Under the pieces are notes generated by a model. The model ran no database searches. It was not told where the DNA came from and saw only the letters and a program-made list of their open reading frames with translations. Shown one piece after another: positions 1 to 9,672 of a DNA stretch of 64,000 nt (positions within the stretch are counted from its first letter, which is position 1; every line of letters starts with the position of its first letter). The position numbers were made by a program, and so were the translations under genes. This stretch comes from Planctomycetota bacterium (GTDB lineage: Bacteria; Planctomycetota; Planctomycetia; Pirellulales; PNKZ01), in assembly GCA_018242585.1 (NCBI GenBank), contig JAFEBQ010000020.1, positions 62,778 through 126,777 on the forward strand, given 5' to 3'.

Positions 1-1164
1 ATGGGGCAAGTCTTCAAGGCCGAGCACTCGATCATGGGGCGCGTGGTCGCGGTGAAAGTCTTGCCGCGCAGCCGTTCGACCCCCGAGGCGATCAACAACT
101 TTGCCCGCGAGATTCGCGCCCAGGCCCAGCTCGATCACGAGAACCTGGTCCGCGCCTACGACGCGGGGCACGACGGCAATGTCCACTTTCTGGTCACCGA
201 GTATGTGCCCGGCACCGATCTGCGCCGGCTGGTTCGCTCGCAAGGCCGCTTGGATATGGCGGCCGCCGCGTCGATCGTTTCGCAAGCCGCGCGCGGACTC
301 GATCACGCTCACAGCCGCGGCTTGATTCACCGCGACGTCAAGCCGGGCAACGTGTTGGTGATGCCCGATGGACGAACCAAGGTTTCCGACCTGGGGTTGG
401 CTGGTTACTTTAACGAGTCGGAGCAGACCGACGTGTTTGGCGGCAAGGTGGTCGGCACGGCGGACTATCTGGCCCCCGAGCAGATCACCACGCCCGACCG
501 GTTGACCACGGCCAGCGACGTCTACTCGCTGGGCTGCACGCTCTACTACGCGGTGACCGGCAAGGTGCCGTTCCCCGGCGGCAACGCCCGCGACAAGGCC
601 CGGGCTCACTGCAACGTGCCGCCGCTGGACCCGCGGCGGTTGAACCCGGACCTGAGCGACGCCTTTGTCGAAGTCATCGCCGACATGATGGCCAAAAAGC
701 CCGAGCACCGCGTGCAGAACGGGCCAGAAGTCGTCGCACGGCTGGCCCCGTGGGTCGACGCTCCGCTGCCGGCCACGGCACAAGAACTTCCGGCCGGTAC
801 AGGGTTGCCCCCGGCGATTCCGATGACCGGGGGAGTGCGCCCCGCCCCGTCCGAAGCGAGCGACACCGAGCCGTCGTTCCTGGTCCAACCGGCCGAGGAT
901 CCTTCGCACGCCGAAAGTCCCAGCCAGCAATCGCTGGGCACGCAGCCATCGAGTTCCTACAACGAAGAGACGGTGCCCGGCTTCCGGCAATTTGATTCGC
1001 GTCCCTCGCCGATCCCGGTTCGCAATTCGGCGGGCTCGATCGTCGCTTTCGATCGACCGGCGATCCTCATCAACAAGCCGTGGCAAATGGCGCTGGTGGC
1101 GGGTGGATCAGCACTCGTCGGCGGCACCGTGGCGCTGGTTCTGCGCGCGCTGCTGGTCGGCTAG
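1..1164 (+). CDS. Serine/threonine protein kinase, 5' end cut by window
   Basis: Membrane-anchored Hanks-type kinase that would phosphorylate proteins on Ser/Thr. The first codon in the window lies inside the glycine-rich loop (GQVFKAEH), so the true N-terminus is upstream. Visible kinase motifs are the ATP-binding Lys in VAVKVL (residue 19), the catalytic loop HRDVKPGN (110-117), the metal-binding motif as DLG (130-132) instead of DFG, and the APE region LAPEQ. A Pro/Ser-rich linker (about 260-350) leads to one transmembrane helix at the extreme C-terminus (about 360-385), so the kinase domain should face the cytoplasm. No extracellular sensor domain follows the helix. The family is certain; the substrate is unknown. 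Confidence 0.9.
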   Translation: MGQVFKAEHSIMGRVVAVKVLPRSRSTPEAINNFAREIRAQAQLDHENLVRAYDAGHDGNVHFLVTEYVPGTDLRRLVRSQGRLDMAAAASIVSQAARGLDHAHSRGLIHRDVKPGNVLVMPDGRTKVSDLGLAGYFNESEQTDVFGGKVVGTADYLAPEQITTPDRLTTASDVYSLGCTLYYAVTGKVPFPGGNARDKARAHCNVPPLDPRRLNPDLSDAFVEVIADMMAKKPEHRVQNGPEVVARLAPWVDAPLPATAQELPAGTGLPPAIPMTGGVRPAPSEASDTEPSFLVQPAEDPSHAESPSQQSLGTQPSSSYNEETVPGFRQFDSRPSPIPVRNSAGSIVAFDRPAILINKPWQMALVAGGSALVGGTVALVLRALLVG

Positions 1165-1240
1165 GTCAGCCTAGCCACGGAGTCGTGGAGTTGGGCACGG
1201 AGTGAATTGCCAGGCGGTGAGCCTGCGCGCCGAAACGTGA

Positions 1241-1390
1241 ACATCCCTCCCTTCCAGGGAGGGAATGAGGGAGGGTAAACGCGCCACAGGCCAGACCGTA
1301 CTCGATTTGGCAACTCCTCCGGTTGAGACGTGCTTGGCCGTGAACGTCTCAACCCTCCCCCTTGCCCCTCCCTGAAAGGGAGGGGTGTTC
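1241..1390. repeat. Paired inverted GC-rich hairpin repeat (copy 1)
   Basis: Two related hairpins face each other between convergent genes. Hairpin A is CCCTCCCT-tcc-AGGGAGGG at 1245-1263, followed by a GAGGGAGGGT tail. Hairpin B is CCCCTCCCT-gaa-AGGGAGGGG at 1365-1385 in opposite orientation with the same tail. The same doublet recurs near 10.4, 17.9 and 35.3 kb. It probably serves as a bidirectional terminator or is a REPIN-like element. Confidence 0.75.
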
Positions 1391-1443
1391 ATCGCGCGCG
1401 CATCGGCACGTTACACGAGTTGACGTGTATTGCTCGCGCCAAC

Positions 1444-1908
1444 TCACAACTTCTCAAACGAAGCCCAAAAGTCTTTTTTGCTCACCCGGTACGTTTCCTT
1501 GCCGGCTTTGCGGGCGATGGGGCGCACTAGGTAGCCGTCGGGCAGCGGCACCACTTCGTAGATGATGCTCGAATCGCGGCGCCGCGCCTTGAATGGCCCG
1601 TCGGGCTCGGCGGCCGGCGCGTCGTGACTCTGGGCCGCCTGGGCCTCGCGCAACCGGGCGTCAAAGTCGACACCTGCCCCGGCCGACACCCACGAGGCGT
1701 CGTAAAAGTCCTGCTCGCGCTCGACCTTTGGACCCGAACTTCCCGGCAATCCAGGCAGTCGCGGCAGATAGCGCATGGCGCTGAACAGGAACTTGGAAAG
1801 GTCGCGCCAGAAATAAAAGATCATCAGCAGCAGCGCCGCCGGCACGCCGATCAAGATGGCCCAATTGATCGCCCAGGCGATCCAGCTCGAGACGCTCGTA
1901 GTGTTCAT
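1444..1908 (-). CDS. Hypothetical single-span membrane protein, 154 aa
   Basis: I do not recognise a family. The N-terminus carries one strong hydrophobic helix (about residues 10-30, IAWAINWAILIGVPAALLLM) after a short Thr/Ser-rich start. It is followed by a basic linker, an acidic/Ala-rich stretch, and a C-terminal segment (about 108-154) with alternating hydrophobic residues that could form a small soluble domain. It is convergent with the upstream kinase and divergent from the lipid-cycling fusion gene. No clear Shine-Dalgarno sequence is seen before the ATG. Length and membrane topology are directly visible; function is not. Confidence 0.65.
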   Translation of the reverse strand: MNTTSVSSWIAWAINWAILIGVPAALLLMIFYFWRDLSKFLFSAMRYLPRLPGLPGSSGPKVEREQDFYDASWVSAGAGVDFDARLREAQAAQSHDAPAAEPDGPFKARRRDSSIIYEVVPLPDGYLVRPIARKAGKETYRVSKKDFWASFEKL

Positions 1909-2161
1909 ACCCAGGTCCGTGCCCAGCGCTCAGTTCCAATGGGGGGATCGCGTCGTCCGCCCACTCCCGCTCTGCTCTATGTTAGTCGGCGGTGGGCCAA
2001 AGCTTCAATTGCCGCGTAAACCTCGTAGTTCGTTGCACATCGGACGTGCGGCCGCTGGTTGACCCGACGGCGGCTGGTCCGGTACAGTCACCCGGCATGC
2101 ATCGCACGGGGCAGAGTCTCGGGAAGGGACCGCCGGGCGGTCACAGGCGGTAGGCGGGCGA

Positions 2162-5100
2162 ATGGCTAACCACGGACAATTATCGCAGTTGCGCGTCAGT
2201 TCGCCAAGTTTCATCGGCCTGCTGGTGGCGCAACTGCTCGGCACGGTCAACGACAACCTGCTCCGCTGGCTGGTCGCCAAAATCGGCATGCAGGTCGTCG
2301 GCCCGACCTACGAGCGGCAGGTGCTGGCCGCTGGGCTGGCGTGCCTAGTATTACCGTTCTTAATTCTGGCCGCCCCCGCTGGTTATCTGGCCGATCGCTA
2401 CAGCAAGCGGACGGTCATCGTCGCCTGCAAGCTGGGCGAGATTGTGATCATGGCGCTGGCCATCGCGGCCATGGTCTGGGGCAACCCGCTCCTGTTGTTT
2501 GTCTTACTGGCCGCTGCGGGGGCTCAGGCCGCGTTGTTCGGACCGGCCAAGCTGGGGAGCATTCCCGAGATGCTCCAGCCCAACCAGATATCCATCGCCA
2601 ACGGGCTGATGGGAATGATGACGGTCGGCGGCATCATTATCGGCACGGCAGGCGGCTATTGGCTTTACTCGCTGATCGACGTCAAGGGATCCGATGGCGT
2701 GCAGGTTCTCTGGTGGATCGCGGCCCGGGCCCAGTGGTGGGTCTTGGCCGTGGCGCTCGGTGGCGTGGCGGTCGTCGGCTGGCTGGCCAGCTTGTTGATC
2801 ATTCCGCTGCCGGCCGAGAACCCCAAGTGCAGGTTCCCCTGGAACCTGTTCGGCCAGACTTGGGCCGACTTGCGCGGGCTATGGAGCGATCGCGCGTTGT
2901 TCCGCGTGTCGCTGGGAAGCGGCTTCTTCTGGGCGCTCGGCTCGTTAGCCAACGCCAACATCGACATCTTCGGCAAGTTGCACCTTAACTTGCAAGAGAC
3001 GCAGATTCCGCTGCTGCTCGCCCTGTTGGCGATGGGCGTCGGCGTCGGCAGTGCCATGGCCGGCATTCTGTCCCGTGGGCATGTCGAGCTAGGGCTCGTG
3101 CCGCTAGCGGCGACGGGCATTGCCATCGGCGCGGTGATGCTCTTTCTGGTGCCCGAGGTCCAGTCGGGCTATTTGAGCCCCGAATACTATTGGACCGCGT
3201 TCTGGTTGTTCGAGCTGGGCTGCTGCGCCGGCATGTACGATGTGCCGCTGCAGTCGTTCATTCAATATCGCAGCGCGCCGGAACGCCGCGGCAGCATCCT
3301 GGCCGCGTACAACTTCCTGGCCTACACCGGCATGTTGTCGGCGTCGGGTATCTTCGCCATCTTGGGCATGCCGGTTGGCCAGCCGGAGCACCCGCTGTTT
3401 TCGGCCCAGGCGATCTTTCTGATCGCCGGCGTCGCCACCCTGCCCGTCGCGCTCTATGCGTACGTCCTGTTGCCCCAGGCGACGATTCGCTTTGTCGTCT
3501 GGGTGTTCAGCACGACGATCTACAAAGTCCGCGTGTTCAACGTCGATCGCATTCCCGCCACCGGCCCGGCGGTCCTGGCGCCGAATCACGTGAGCTGGAT
3601 CGACGGCGTGCTGCTGATGATCACCTCGTCGCGGCCGCTGCGGATGATGCTGTACGCCGATTACGCCGAGCGGTGGTATCTGCGCGGCCTGGCCAAATTG
3701 ATGGGGGCCATCCCCATTCGCGCCGGCGATCGTCGCTCGGTGATCGAGGCGCTCCGCCGCGCGCGCGAAGCCCTCGAAGCCGGCGAGGTGGTCTGCATCT
3801 TTCCCGAGGGGCGGCTCTCACGCAGCGGGCAGTTACAGGCCTTTCAGCCGGGGATTCTGTCGGTCATCAAGTCGACCGGCGCGCCCGTGGTGCCGGTCTA
3901 CCTGGACGAACTCTGGGGAAGTATCTTCAGCTTCCACGGCGGCAAGCTCCTCGGGAAGTGGCCGCGACAGTGGCGCTATCCGGTCTCGATTCATTTTGGC
4001 GAGCCGCTGGTCGGCGTGCAGGACGTCGAAACGGTTCGCTCGGCGGTACAACAACTGGGAGTCGTCGCAGTGACGCAACGTAAGACCCGCGAGCCGGTGT
4101 TGACCCGGCGGATGATTCGATCCTGCAAGCGGCAGTTGTTCCGCTCGAAGGTCGCCGACTCGCTGGGGACCGACATGACCGGCGGTCAGTTCCTGGCCCG
4201 GGCGCTCACCTTGCGGCGTATTTTGCGGCGGGACATTCTCGCCCCCGATGAGAAGTACGTAGCCATCTTGGTCCCCACGTCGGCCGCGGCCGTCGTCACG
4301 AACGCGGCCTTGGCGCTCGATCGGCGGATTGCCGTCAACCTGAACTACACGGCCTCGGCCGAGGTCATGAACTCGTGCCTGCGCCAATGTGGTATCAAGC
4401 ACGTGCTGGCCAGTCGCAAACTGCTCGACAAGCTGAACGTCAAGCTCGACGCCGAGATCGTGGTGTTGGACGATTTGAAAAACACGGTTAAGACCGCCGA
4501 CAAGGCAGTCGCCGCCCTGCTGGCTTTTGCCACGCCGACGGCGGTGCTCGAACGGCTGCTCGGCCTGCGGCACGTCAGCCCGGACGATACGCTGGTGGTG
4601 ATCTTCACGTCGGGCTCGACCGGCGAGCCCAAGGGAGTGGTCCTCAGCTACCACAACGTGGGCTCGAACGTCGAAGCGATCGATTCGATCGTGCAACTGA
4701 CGCGGCAGGACGTGCTGCTCGGCGCGGTGCCGTTCTTTCACTCGTTGGGCTACACGACCACGATGTGGACCGTGCTCACCATGCACATCAAGGGGGCCTA
4801 TCACTTCAGTCCCTTGGACACGCACGAAATCGCCAAGCTGTGCCAGCGGCACAAGGGGACGGTGATTATCACCGCACCGACGTTTTTGCGGTCGTTCCTG
4901 CGCCGCGCCGACGTTGAAGAAATGCGCTCGCTCGAAGTCGTGGTGGCCGGGGCCGAGAAGCTGCCGGTCGACTTGTGCGACGCCTTTGAAAAGAAGTTCA
5001 ACGTCCGCCCGGTCGAAGGTTACGGCACGACCGAGTGTTCGCCCCTGGTGGCGGTGAACATTCCCGCGCGGCGCGCGCCGCCGACCGATGAAGTGGTGGC

Positions 5101-5689
5101 CAAGGAAGGAACCGTCGGCCGGCCCATTCCCGGCGTGGCGGCCAAGGTGATCAATGCCGAGACCGGCGAGCAGTTGGGCTTTGACACGCCGGGCTTGCTG
5201 CTGGTTCGGGGGCCAAATGTGATGCAGGGCTACCTGAACCGCGACGATCTGACGGCCAAGGTGATGCGCGACGGCTGGTACAACACCGGCGACGTGGCGA
5301 TGATCGACGCCGATGGCTTCATCAAGATCACCGGCCGCGAGAGCCGGTTCTCAAAACTTGCCGGCGAGATGGTGCCGCACATCGGCGTCGAGGAAGCAAT
5401 TCAGCAAGTGATCGGCGCCGAGCAGGACAAAATCTGCGTCGCCGTCACCGCGGTGCCCGACGCCCGCAAGGGGGAACGGCTGGTGGTCATTCACACCGAA
5501 CTGGCGCAAACGCCTGATCAGATTGTCAAGCAACTCGGACAACTGGGCTTGCCCAATTTGTGGATTCCGTCGGCTGACAGCTTCTTTCAGGTCGAGCAGA
5601 TTCCCGTCTTGGGGACCGGCAAGCTCGACTTGAAGGGGCTCAAGACGCTGGCCCTGCGGCATTTCGCCCCCGAAGCGGCCAAGGCTTGA
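2162..5689 (+). CDS. aas: MFS flippase / acylglycerophosphoethanolamine acyltransferase / acyl-ACP synthetase fusion (LplT-Aas type)
   Basis: Three modules in one 1175-residue chain. Residues 1-440 are an MFS transporter with about 12 helices, like LplT, which moves lysophospholipids across the inner membrane. Residues about 450-650 are a PlsC acyltransferase with the HX4D motif in NHVSWID (about 475-481) and the FPEGRLSRSG motif (about 549). Residues about 680-1170 are an AMP-forming acyl-ACP/CoA ligase with the P-loop TSGSTGEPKG (about 815), YGTTE (about 954) and NTGD. In E. coli the transporter (LplT) and the Aas enzyme are separate; the fusion would import, reactivate and re-acylate lysolipids in one protein. 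It stands alone between divergent and co-directional neighbours. Domain calls are secure; the exact lipid substrate is inferred. Confidence 0.9.
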   Translation: MANHGQLSQLRVSSPSFIGLLVAQLLGTVNDNLLRWLVAKIGMQVVGPTYERQVLAAGLACLVLPFLILAAPAGYLADRYSKRTVIVACKLGEIVIMALAIAAMVWGNPLLLFVLLAAAGAQAALFGPAKLGSIPEMLQPNQISIANGLMGMMTVGGIIIGTAGGYWLYSLIDVKGSDGVQVLWWIAARAQWWVLAVALGGVAVVGWLASLLIIPLPAENPKCRFPWNLFGQTWADLRGLWSDRALFRVSLGSGFFWALGSLANANIDIFGKLHLNLQETQIPLLLALLAMGVGVGSAMAGILSRGHVELGLVPLAATGIAIGAVMLFLVPEVQSGYLSPEYYWTAFWLFELGCCAGMYDVPLQSFIQYRSAPERRGSILAAYNFLAYTGMLSASGIFAILGMPVGQPEHPLFSAQAIFLIAGVATLPVALYAYVLLPQATIRFVVWVFSTTIYKVRVFNVDRIPATGPAVLAPNHVSWIDGVLLMITSSRPLRMMLYADYAERWYLRGLAKLMGAIPIRAGDRRSVIEALRRAREALEAGEVVCIFPEGRLSRSGQLQAFQPGILSVIKSTGAPVVPVYLDELWGSIFSFHGGKLLGKWPRQWRYPVSIHFGEPLVGVQDVETVRSAVQQLGVVAVTQRKTREPVLTRRMIRSCKRQLFRSKVADSLGTDMTGGQFLARALTLRRILRRDILAPDEKYVAILVPTSAAAVVTNAALALDRRIAVNLNYTASAEVMNSCLRQCGIKHVLASRKLLDKLNVKLDAEIVVLDDLKNTVKTADKAVAALLAFATPTAVLERLLGLRHVSPDDTLVVIFTSGSTGEPKGVVLSYHNVGSNVEAIDSIVQLTRQDVLLGAVPFFHSLGYTTTMWTVLTMHIKGAYHFSPLDTHEIAKLCQRHKGTVIITAPTFLRSFLRRADVEEMRSLEVVVAGAEKLPVDLCDAFEKKFNVRPVEGYGTTECSPLVAVNIPARRAPPTDEVVAKEGTVGRPIPGVAAKVINAETGEQLGFDTPGLLLVRGPNVMQGYLNRDDLTAKVMRDGWYNTGDVAMIDADGFIKITGRESRFSKLAGEMVPHIGVEEAIQQVIGAEQDKICVAVTAVPDARKGERLVVIHTELAQTPDQIVKQLGQLGLPNLWIPSADSFFQVEQIPVLGTGKLDLKGLKTLALRHFAPEAAKA

Positions 5690-5794
5690 GCCAAGTGCGC
5701 CGCGCGCGATAATGGGCGCGCTTATTTGACGCTGCGAACAAGGCGTTCGCTTCGTGCTGGTTGCCGTTCAACTTTCAAAGCGGAGAAGCAGATC

Positions 5795-6427
5795 ATGCCA
5801 CGCCGAACATTCTTCTGGTGGGCGATGTTGTTGAGTCCGCTGTGGACCGGCGCGCTGGGCTGCGTCCCCTGCGATCATCCGGTTAGCGACGCCAAGGATT
5901 CCAAGGTCGACGATCGGCTGTTCGGTCGCTGGGAGATCATCCCCGAGAAAGGGGAAGAGAATCAGCCGCCTGACCGGTTTACGTTGTCCGCCGCGCCCGG
6001 CTCGCCGACGACCATGCGGATGGTTCCGATCCCCATTCCCGGCGAGAAGGCCCAGCCGGGGGACGAAGAGTCGATGCCCGTCTATGCCACCACGGTCGGC
6101 AAGCTGTCGATCCTCAGCGTGCTGACCTCTGAACCCAGCGAACCGACAAAGTACGACCTGGTTCTGTATCGCGTCATCGACAAGGACAACGTCGATTTCT
6201 TCATCCTCGATCCCGACGTGATCGCCGCCGCCATCAAGCGCGGTGAGCTAAAAGGGACGGCTCCCGATCTGGCCAAGCTGGCCAACCCGGCGACGGCGGT
6301 CGGAACGGCCCTGGGACAGATCACGAACTCACCGGCCGAGCTGCGTGCGTATTTGACCAAGCACGGCGAGCAGTGCTTCGACAGTTTGGACAAGCCGATC
6401 AAGATGAAACGCTTGCCAGCGAAGTGA
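5795..6427 (+). CDS. Hypothetical lipoprotein, 210 aa
   Basis: Start placed at the ATG at 5795, which has GGAG 9 bases upstream (5782-5785) and gives a proper lipoprotein signal: basic MPRR, a hydrophobic stretch and the lipobox ALGC. An upstream in-frame TTG at 5726 would put 23 polar residues before the signal and is unlikely. The mature protein has a section with alternating hydrophobic residues (RLFGRWEIIPE) that resembles small secreted lipocalin-like or beta-rich planctomycetal proteins. It is convergent with the ceramidase-like gene. No catalytic motif is visible and I do not assign a function. Confidence 0.75.
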   Translation: MPRRTFFWWAMLLSPLWTGALGCVPCDHPVSDAKDSKVDDRLFGRWEIIPEKGEENQPPDRFTLSAAPGSPTTMRMVPIPIPGEKAQPGDEESMPVYATTVGKLSILSVLTSEPSEPTKYDLVLYRVIDKDNVDFFILDPDVIAAAIKRGELKGTAPDLAKLANPATAVGTALGQITNSPAELRAYLTKHGEQCFDSLDKPIKMKRLPAK

Positions 6428-6509
6428 TTGTCTTTCGTGCGACGAAGCTAGAACGAGAGAGGCGTTCAGTTCCTATAGGTAGAAGGCCCATCGAGCGCCG
6501 CTCTCCAAT

Positions 6510-7913
6510 TCAATTCGGGCCGTTGCCCTTCTTCCAAAGCTCGTCAAGCATTTCGACCGCGGTATCCACAAGCTTTTGAATGCCTTCGAGCGCCACGAAA
6601 TTCGCGCCGGCTAGCGTCTCGTAGCCCTCGTGCTGGAAGGCCAATTCCGTGGGTTCGTAGCCGACCCAGTCGTTGGTCAGTTCGCTCAGGATGGTGTGTG
6701 GGAAAGGCGAGCGTTTCTTCACCAAGATGCCCCATTCGACAAACAGCTCACCCGCGTTCGTCGCGATGGCGAACGGGCCAATCCGCGCAGCGCTCACCGG
6801 CACATTCAGCAGGTGCGGCATCGCCGCAGCGGTGCGTTTCGCCCCCTCGAATGATTCCGGTCGCCAGCCCAGTCGACTGATGGCCCCCGGACGCTGCGCC
6901 TCGGCATTGCAGCGCGGCACGTCGATATCGCGACGCGCATAGTCCACGACCACGGGCCCCTCGACGGGAATCGCTGCCTTCGCGGCATCCACGGCCGCTG
7001 TGGCAAATACGGCGGAGCGCTCCTTCCAGTCTGGCGCCCAACTCACGGGGGGCTGAATGTTGCCGGACGCACCCTGCGTAAAGACACACACCGCTTGTGG
7101 CCCGAACTCCTTCGTGACGTATTCCGCGATCACACCAGGAAAATCCGCCGACCAGGTGTGAATCTTGATGCGATCGTGCAGGCAGGGGTGGCAGGTGAAG
7201 TTCACCAGCGACCCGAGCATTTTTCCATCCCGCGTATCAAACCGCACCAGCCACAGCTCCGGGTCAATGACCCCTTCGCTGCCGAGCACCTGCGGCACCT
7301 GCTTGAGATCGTTCAACTTCTTGAGCCAGGTGTTCAGCACAAGCCCGTCCGACTTGGAAATCAGCCGGCGGTTGATGTGCCCCTCCAGGACCAGCGAGCG
7401 CCCGATCGACATGCGGGCGGGCTGCAGCGCTTGGTTCGCCCGGACGATGCTGTCGGCGATCAGCTTGGGCAGGGTGTCGATGTAGGCTTTGTTGGCCGTG
7501 GCCTTGTCGCCGTCGGCCGGGATCAGCGGGGAGCTATGGTTGTGGCTCGGGCAAACCAGCACCGCATCGCGCGTGATGTCCGTCTGCTGGGTCACGAGCG
7601 CGATGGCTCGATCCGCCAAGTCGTGACGAATTTTCACCAGGTCCACGCCCACGATGACGAGCTTCTTGCCGCCACTCTCGACAACCATCGCCCGCGCCCG
7701 TAGCGGATCATCGGTGCCAGTGCTCGTCGGTCCTCCCGGACCCGTAATGATGGCTCCCACCGGTGGTGTGATGTCTACCTGGCCAAAGCCAGCCTTCAAT
7801 TCACCTGGCGCCGCCTCCCCTCCGGCAGCAAAGCCAACCAGACACATCCACGTCGTGAGAAAGCAGACGCACGCGGCTCCGCGTGAGGAAAGCGAGGCAG
7901 CTTTATGTTTCAT
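6510..7913 (-). CDS. Neutral/alkaline ceramidase-like secreted protein
   Basis: Resembles the N-terminal domain of neutral/alkaline non-lysosomal ceramidases (amide hydrolysis of sphingolipids), although planctomycetal members are often of unknown substrate. Evidence: an N-terminal signal peptide (hydrophobic CVCFLTTWMCLVGFAAG), the family start motif LKAGFGQVDITPPVGA, GVDLVKI, and the zinc-site segment CPSHNHSS; a later THP-like segment is NFTCHPCLHD. At 467 residues it covers the catalytic domain but lacks the long C-terminal immunoglobulin-like domain of the bacterial enzymes. Expected location is the periplasm or outside the cell. It is convergent with the lipoprotein gene and has a 260-bp upstream region holding two hairpins. 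Confidence 0.8.
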   Translation of the reverse strand: MKHKAASLSSRGAACVCFLTTWMCLVGFAAGGEAAPGELKAGFGQVDITPPVGAIITGPGGPTSTGTDDPLRARAMVVESGGKKLVIVGVDLVKIRHDLADRAIALVTQQTDITRDAVLVCPSHNHSSPLIPADGDKATANKAYIDTLPKLIADSIVRANQALQPARMSIGRSLVLEGHINRRLISKSDGLVLNTWLKKLNDLKQVPQVLGSEGVIDPELWLVRFDTRDGKMLGSLVNFTCHPCLHDRIKIHTWSADFPGVIAEYVTKEFGPQAVCVFTQGASGNIQPPVSWAPDWKERSAVFATAAVDAAKAAIPVEGPVVVDYARRDIDVPRCNAEAQRPGAISRLGWRPESFEGAKRTAAAMPHLLNVPVSAARIGPFAIATNAGELFVEWGILVKKRSPFPHTILSELTNDWVGYEPTELAFQHEGYETLAGANFVALEGIQKLVDTAVEMLDELWKKGNGPN

Positions 7914-8053
7914 CGAGCTAATCCTACGCTCATTGAGGTTGGATGGAATGAATGACGCGCATTGCGGGGCAACGCTTCATGACTTCGGTTGCCGCATTGC
8001 TGCCGAGCAATAGCCGTGAGGGCAAACTACTTATCCGATCGCCGCAATGGCGC

Positions 8054-8123
8054 CATGCTCAAGGCCCTAAGCCTTGAGCATGCCTGTACACGCTTCGCCT
8101 GCTCAAGCCTGAGGGGCTTGAGC
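8054..8123. repeat. Two tandem hairpins, CTCAAG family
   Basis: First hairpin: CATGCTCAAGGC (8054-8065), 5-base loop, exact complement GCCTTGAGCATG (8071-8082). Second hairpin: GCTCAAGCC (8101-8109) with complement GGCTTGAGC (8115-8123). Both share the core GCTCAAG. They sit between the ends of the ceramidase-like promoter region and the 3' end of the next minus-strand gene, so they could terminate that transcript or be a REP-like doublet. Confidence 0.7.
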
Positions 8124-8173
8124 ATGGCACCCACTCGTTTGGGATCGGACTAGGCGTGCCTCGACGGCCCGGT

Positions 8174-9322
8174 CTATTTCGCCGTCAGGGGCGAGGCCAC
8201 CGGGTGCATGGTGGCATCTTCGCCGAACCGACGGGCGCGATAGATGCGCAACCCGTGCGATGCGTGATACAGCCCGCCACATTCCTGGTCGAGATCCTTG
8301 GTCATCTCGAACATCTTCAACAGCGAGACGCAGGCCCTGACCATCCAAGGTTTCGACAGCTCCTCGTCGGGCAGACAAACCGCCAGGAACTCGAACGTGT
8401 GGCCTGTGTTGTTAAGCCGCAGCGCCACGTCCCCCGCGGTGCCCGAGCGCTGGAAGTAGTTGGTTGAGAACGAGCCGTCGGGCTGCTGGTACATCCGCGC
8501 GGCCTGTACGCATTCGTCGATCATCTTCTGGGCCGCCGCCCAGCCGCCATCCAACGGCCCGCCGGCGCGAAGCCGACGATTGACCGCCACGGCCAGGGTG
8601 TACATCCGGTGCGAGCCGCCGCAGGCCGCCTCGCCCAGGTTGGAAATTTGACGCGGCGTTTCCATCGCCACCAGCCGGTCGATGTTCCACTTGCTGCCGT
8701 CGCGCGCCACCCAAGAATGATCCGGCGGCATATAGGTACACAGCGCCATCAACGTCCAAGTGGCTTCCATGCCGTCGCGCGTGTCCCACTCGGCTTGCGT
8801 CAGCAGATCGCGCACATGGTAGGTTGTGCCGTTGACAATCAGCGGCGTGTCCATTGGCACGCCACACTGGGACATGTAGCCGACCCACTGGTCCTCGTGC
8901 CCCGAACCGACCTTGCTGCCGGGATCAAGCGGCGACTCAAGCCCTTTTTCGCCGGGGGTGAAGACCCAGCCTTTGAACTCGCCACCGTTCAAAATCCAGT
9001 CGAGGCCTTTGGTGACGGGCTGACCGTCAACGCTTAATTGCAGGTCATAGCCGTAGGACAACACGCCATGAACGATCTGCCAGGCGTTGTTCACCTTGGG
9101 ATTCAACCGGCGGCGTTTCACCTCGTCGATCACGGCGTCGAGCCGGGCCTTCAATTGCTCGTCGCTGGGCAGAGCGGTCGACGCAGCTGGCGCCGGTGCG
9201 GTGGGCGACGACGTCGCCGAGGTGTCATTGCACCCGGTCAAAAACAAGGCCCCGGCGTATACGCCCAGCAACCCGACACTCGACAGCACCACGCCACGCC
9301 ACGACCGAACGAACAAAGACAT
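8174..9322 (-). CDS. Conserved planctomycetal lipoprotein of unknown function, 382 aa
   Basis: The N-terminus has a signal with lipobox FLTGC, then an Ala/Thr/Pro-rich linker (about residues 30-50) and a globular domain of about 330 residues rich in Trp, His and Gly. It contains repeated helix-like segments with conserved-looking patches (GHEDQWVGYMSQCGV, GGSHRMYTLAVAVNRR, FNT-like LNNTGHTFEFLAVCL), reminiscent of alpha/alpha-toroid folds. No catalytic motif can be named. ATG start at 9322; no strong ribosome binding site is seen. It is divergent from the YugP-like peptidase gene. Confidence 0.75.
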   Translation of the reverse strand: MSLFVRSWRGVVLSSVGLLGVYAGALFLTGCNDTSATSSPTAPAPAASTALPSDEQLKARLDAVIDEVKRRRLNPKVNNAWQIVHGVLSYGYDLQLSVDGQPVTKGLDWILNGGEFKGWVFTPGEKGLESPLDPGSKVGSGHEDQWVGYMSQCGVPMDTPLIVNGTTYHVRDLLTQAEWDTRDGMEATWTLMALCTYMPPDHSWVARDGSKWNIDRLVAMETPRQISNLGEAACGGSHRMYTLAVAVNRRLRAGGPLDGGWAAAQKMIDECVQAARMYQQPDGSFSTNYFQRSGTAGDVALRLNNTGHTFEFLAVCLPDEELSKPWMVRACVSLLKMFEMTKDLDQECGGLYHASHGLRIYRARRFGEDATMHPVASPLTAK

Positions 9323-9672
9323 AAAGCCAATTCTCGTAAACTACTGGGAGAGACCGCGATTTAACCACGGCCGAGAAGACACCGACCCGCATCGTGCCCG
9401 ACCGACGAATATTCCACTGTTTCGGACCTTAACAGCCGAGGGTACATCTTTCCAGTCGAAGGTCGGGTGGTGACGATGTTCCAGGTCGCGAAAACCGCGC
9501 AACAAAGCAAGATGTGCCAACCACTTGCTGCAAATGCGCGCCCGATTGCCCAACCATCAGGCGGGGAATGCGTAAAATAGCTCCAGAATGCTTGCGATCG
9601 GTCGCTGGCTCGCAGGGTGCGAACCGGCCGAAGGTCGCCCGGCCCCAAGGGGCTAACGAGTAGCCTCCAGAC
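9323..9672. other. 350-bp divergent intergenic region
   Basis: Lies between two divergently transcribed genes and should contain both promoters. I see no convincing -35/-10 pair, hairpin or small gene; short open frames here lack a ribosome binding site and coding character. Confidence 0.5.
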
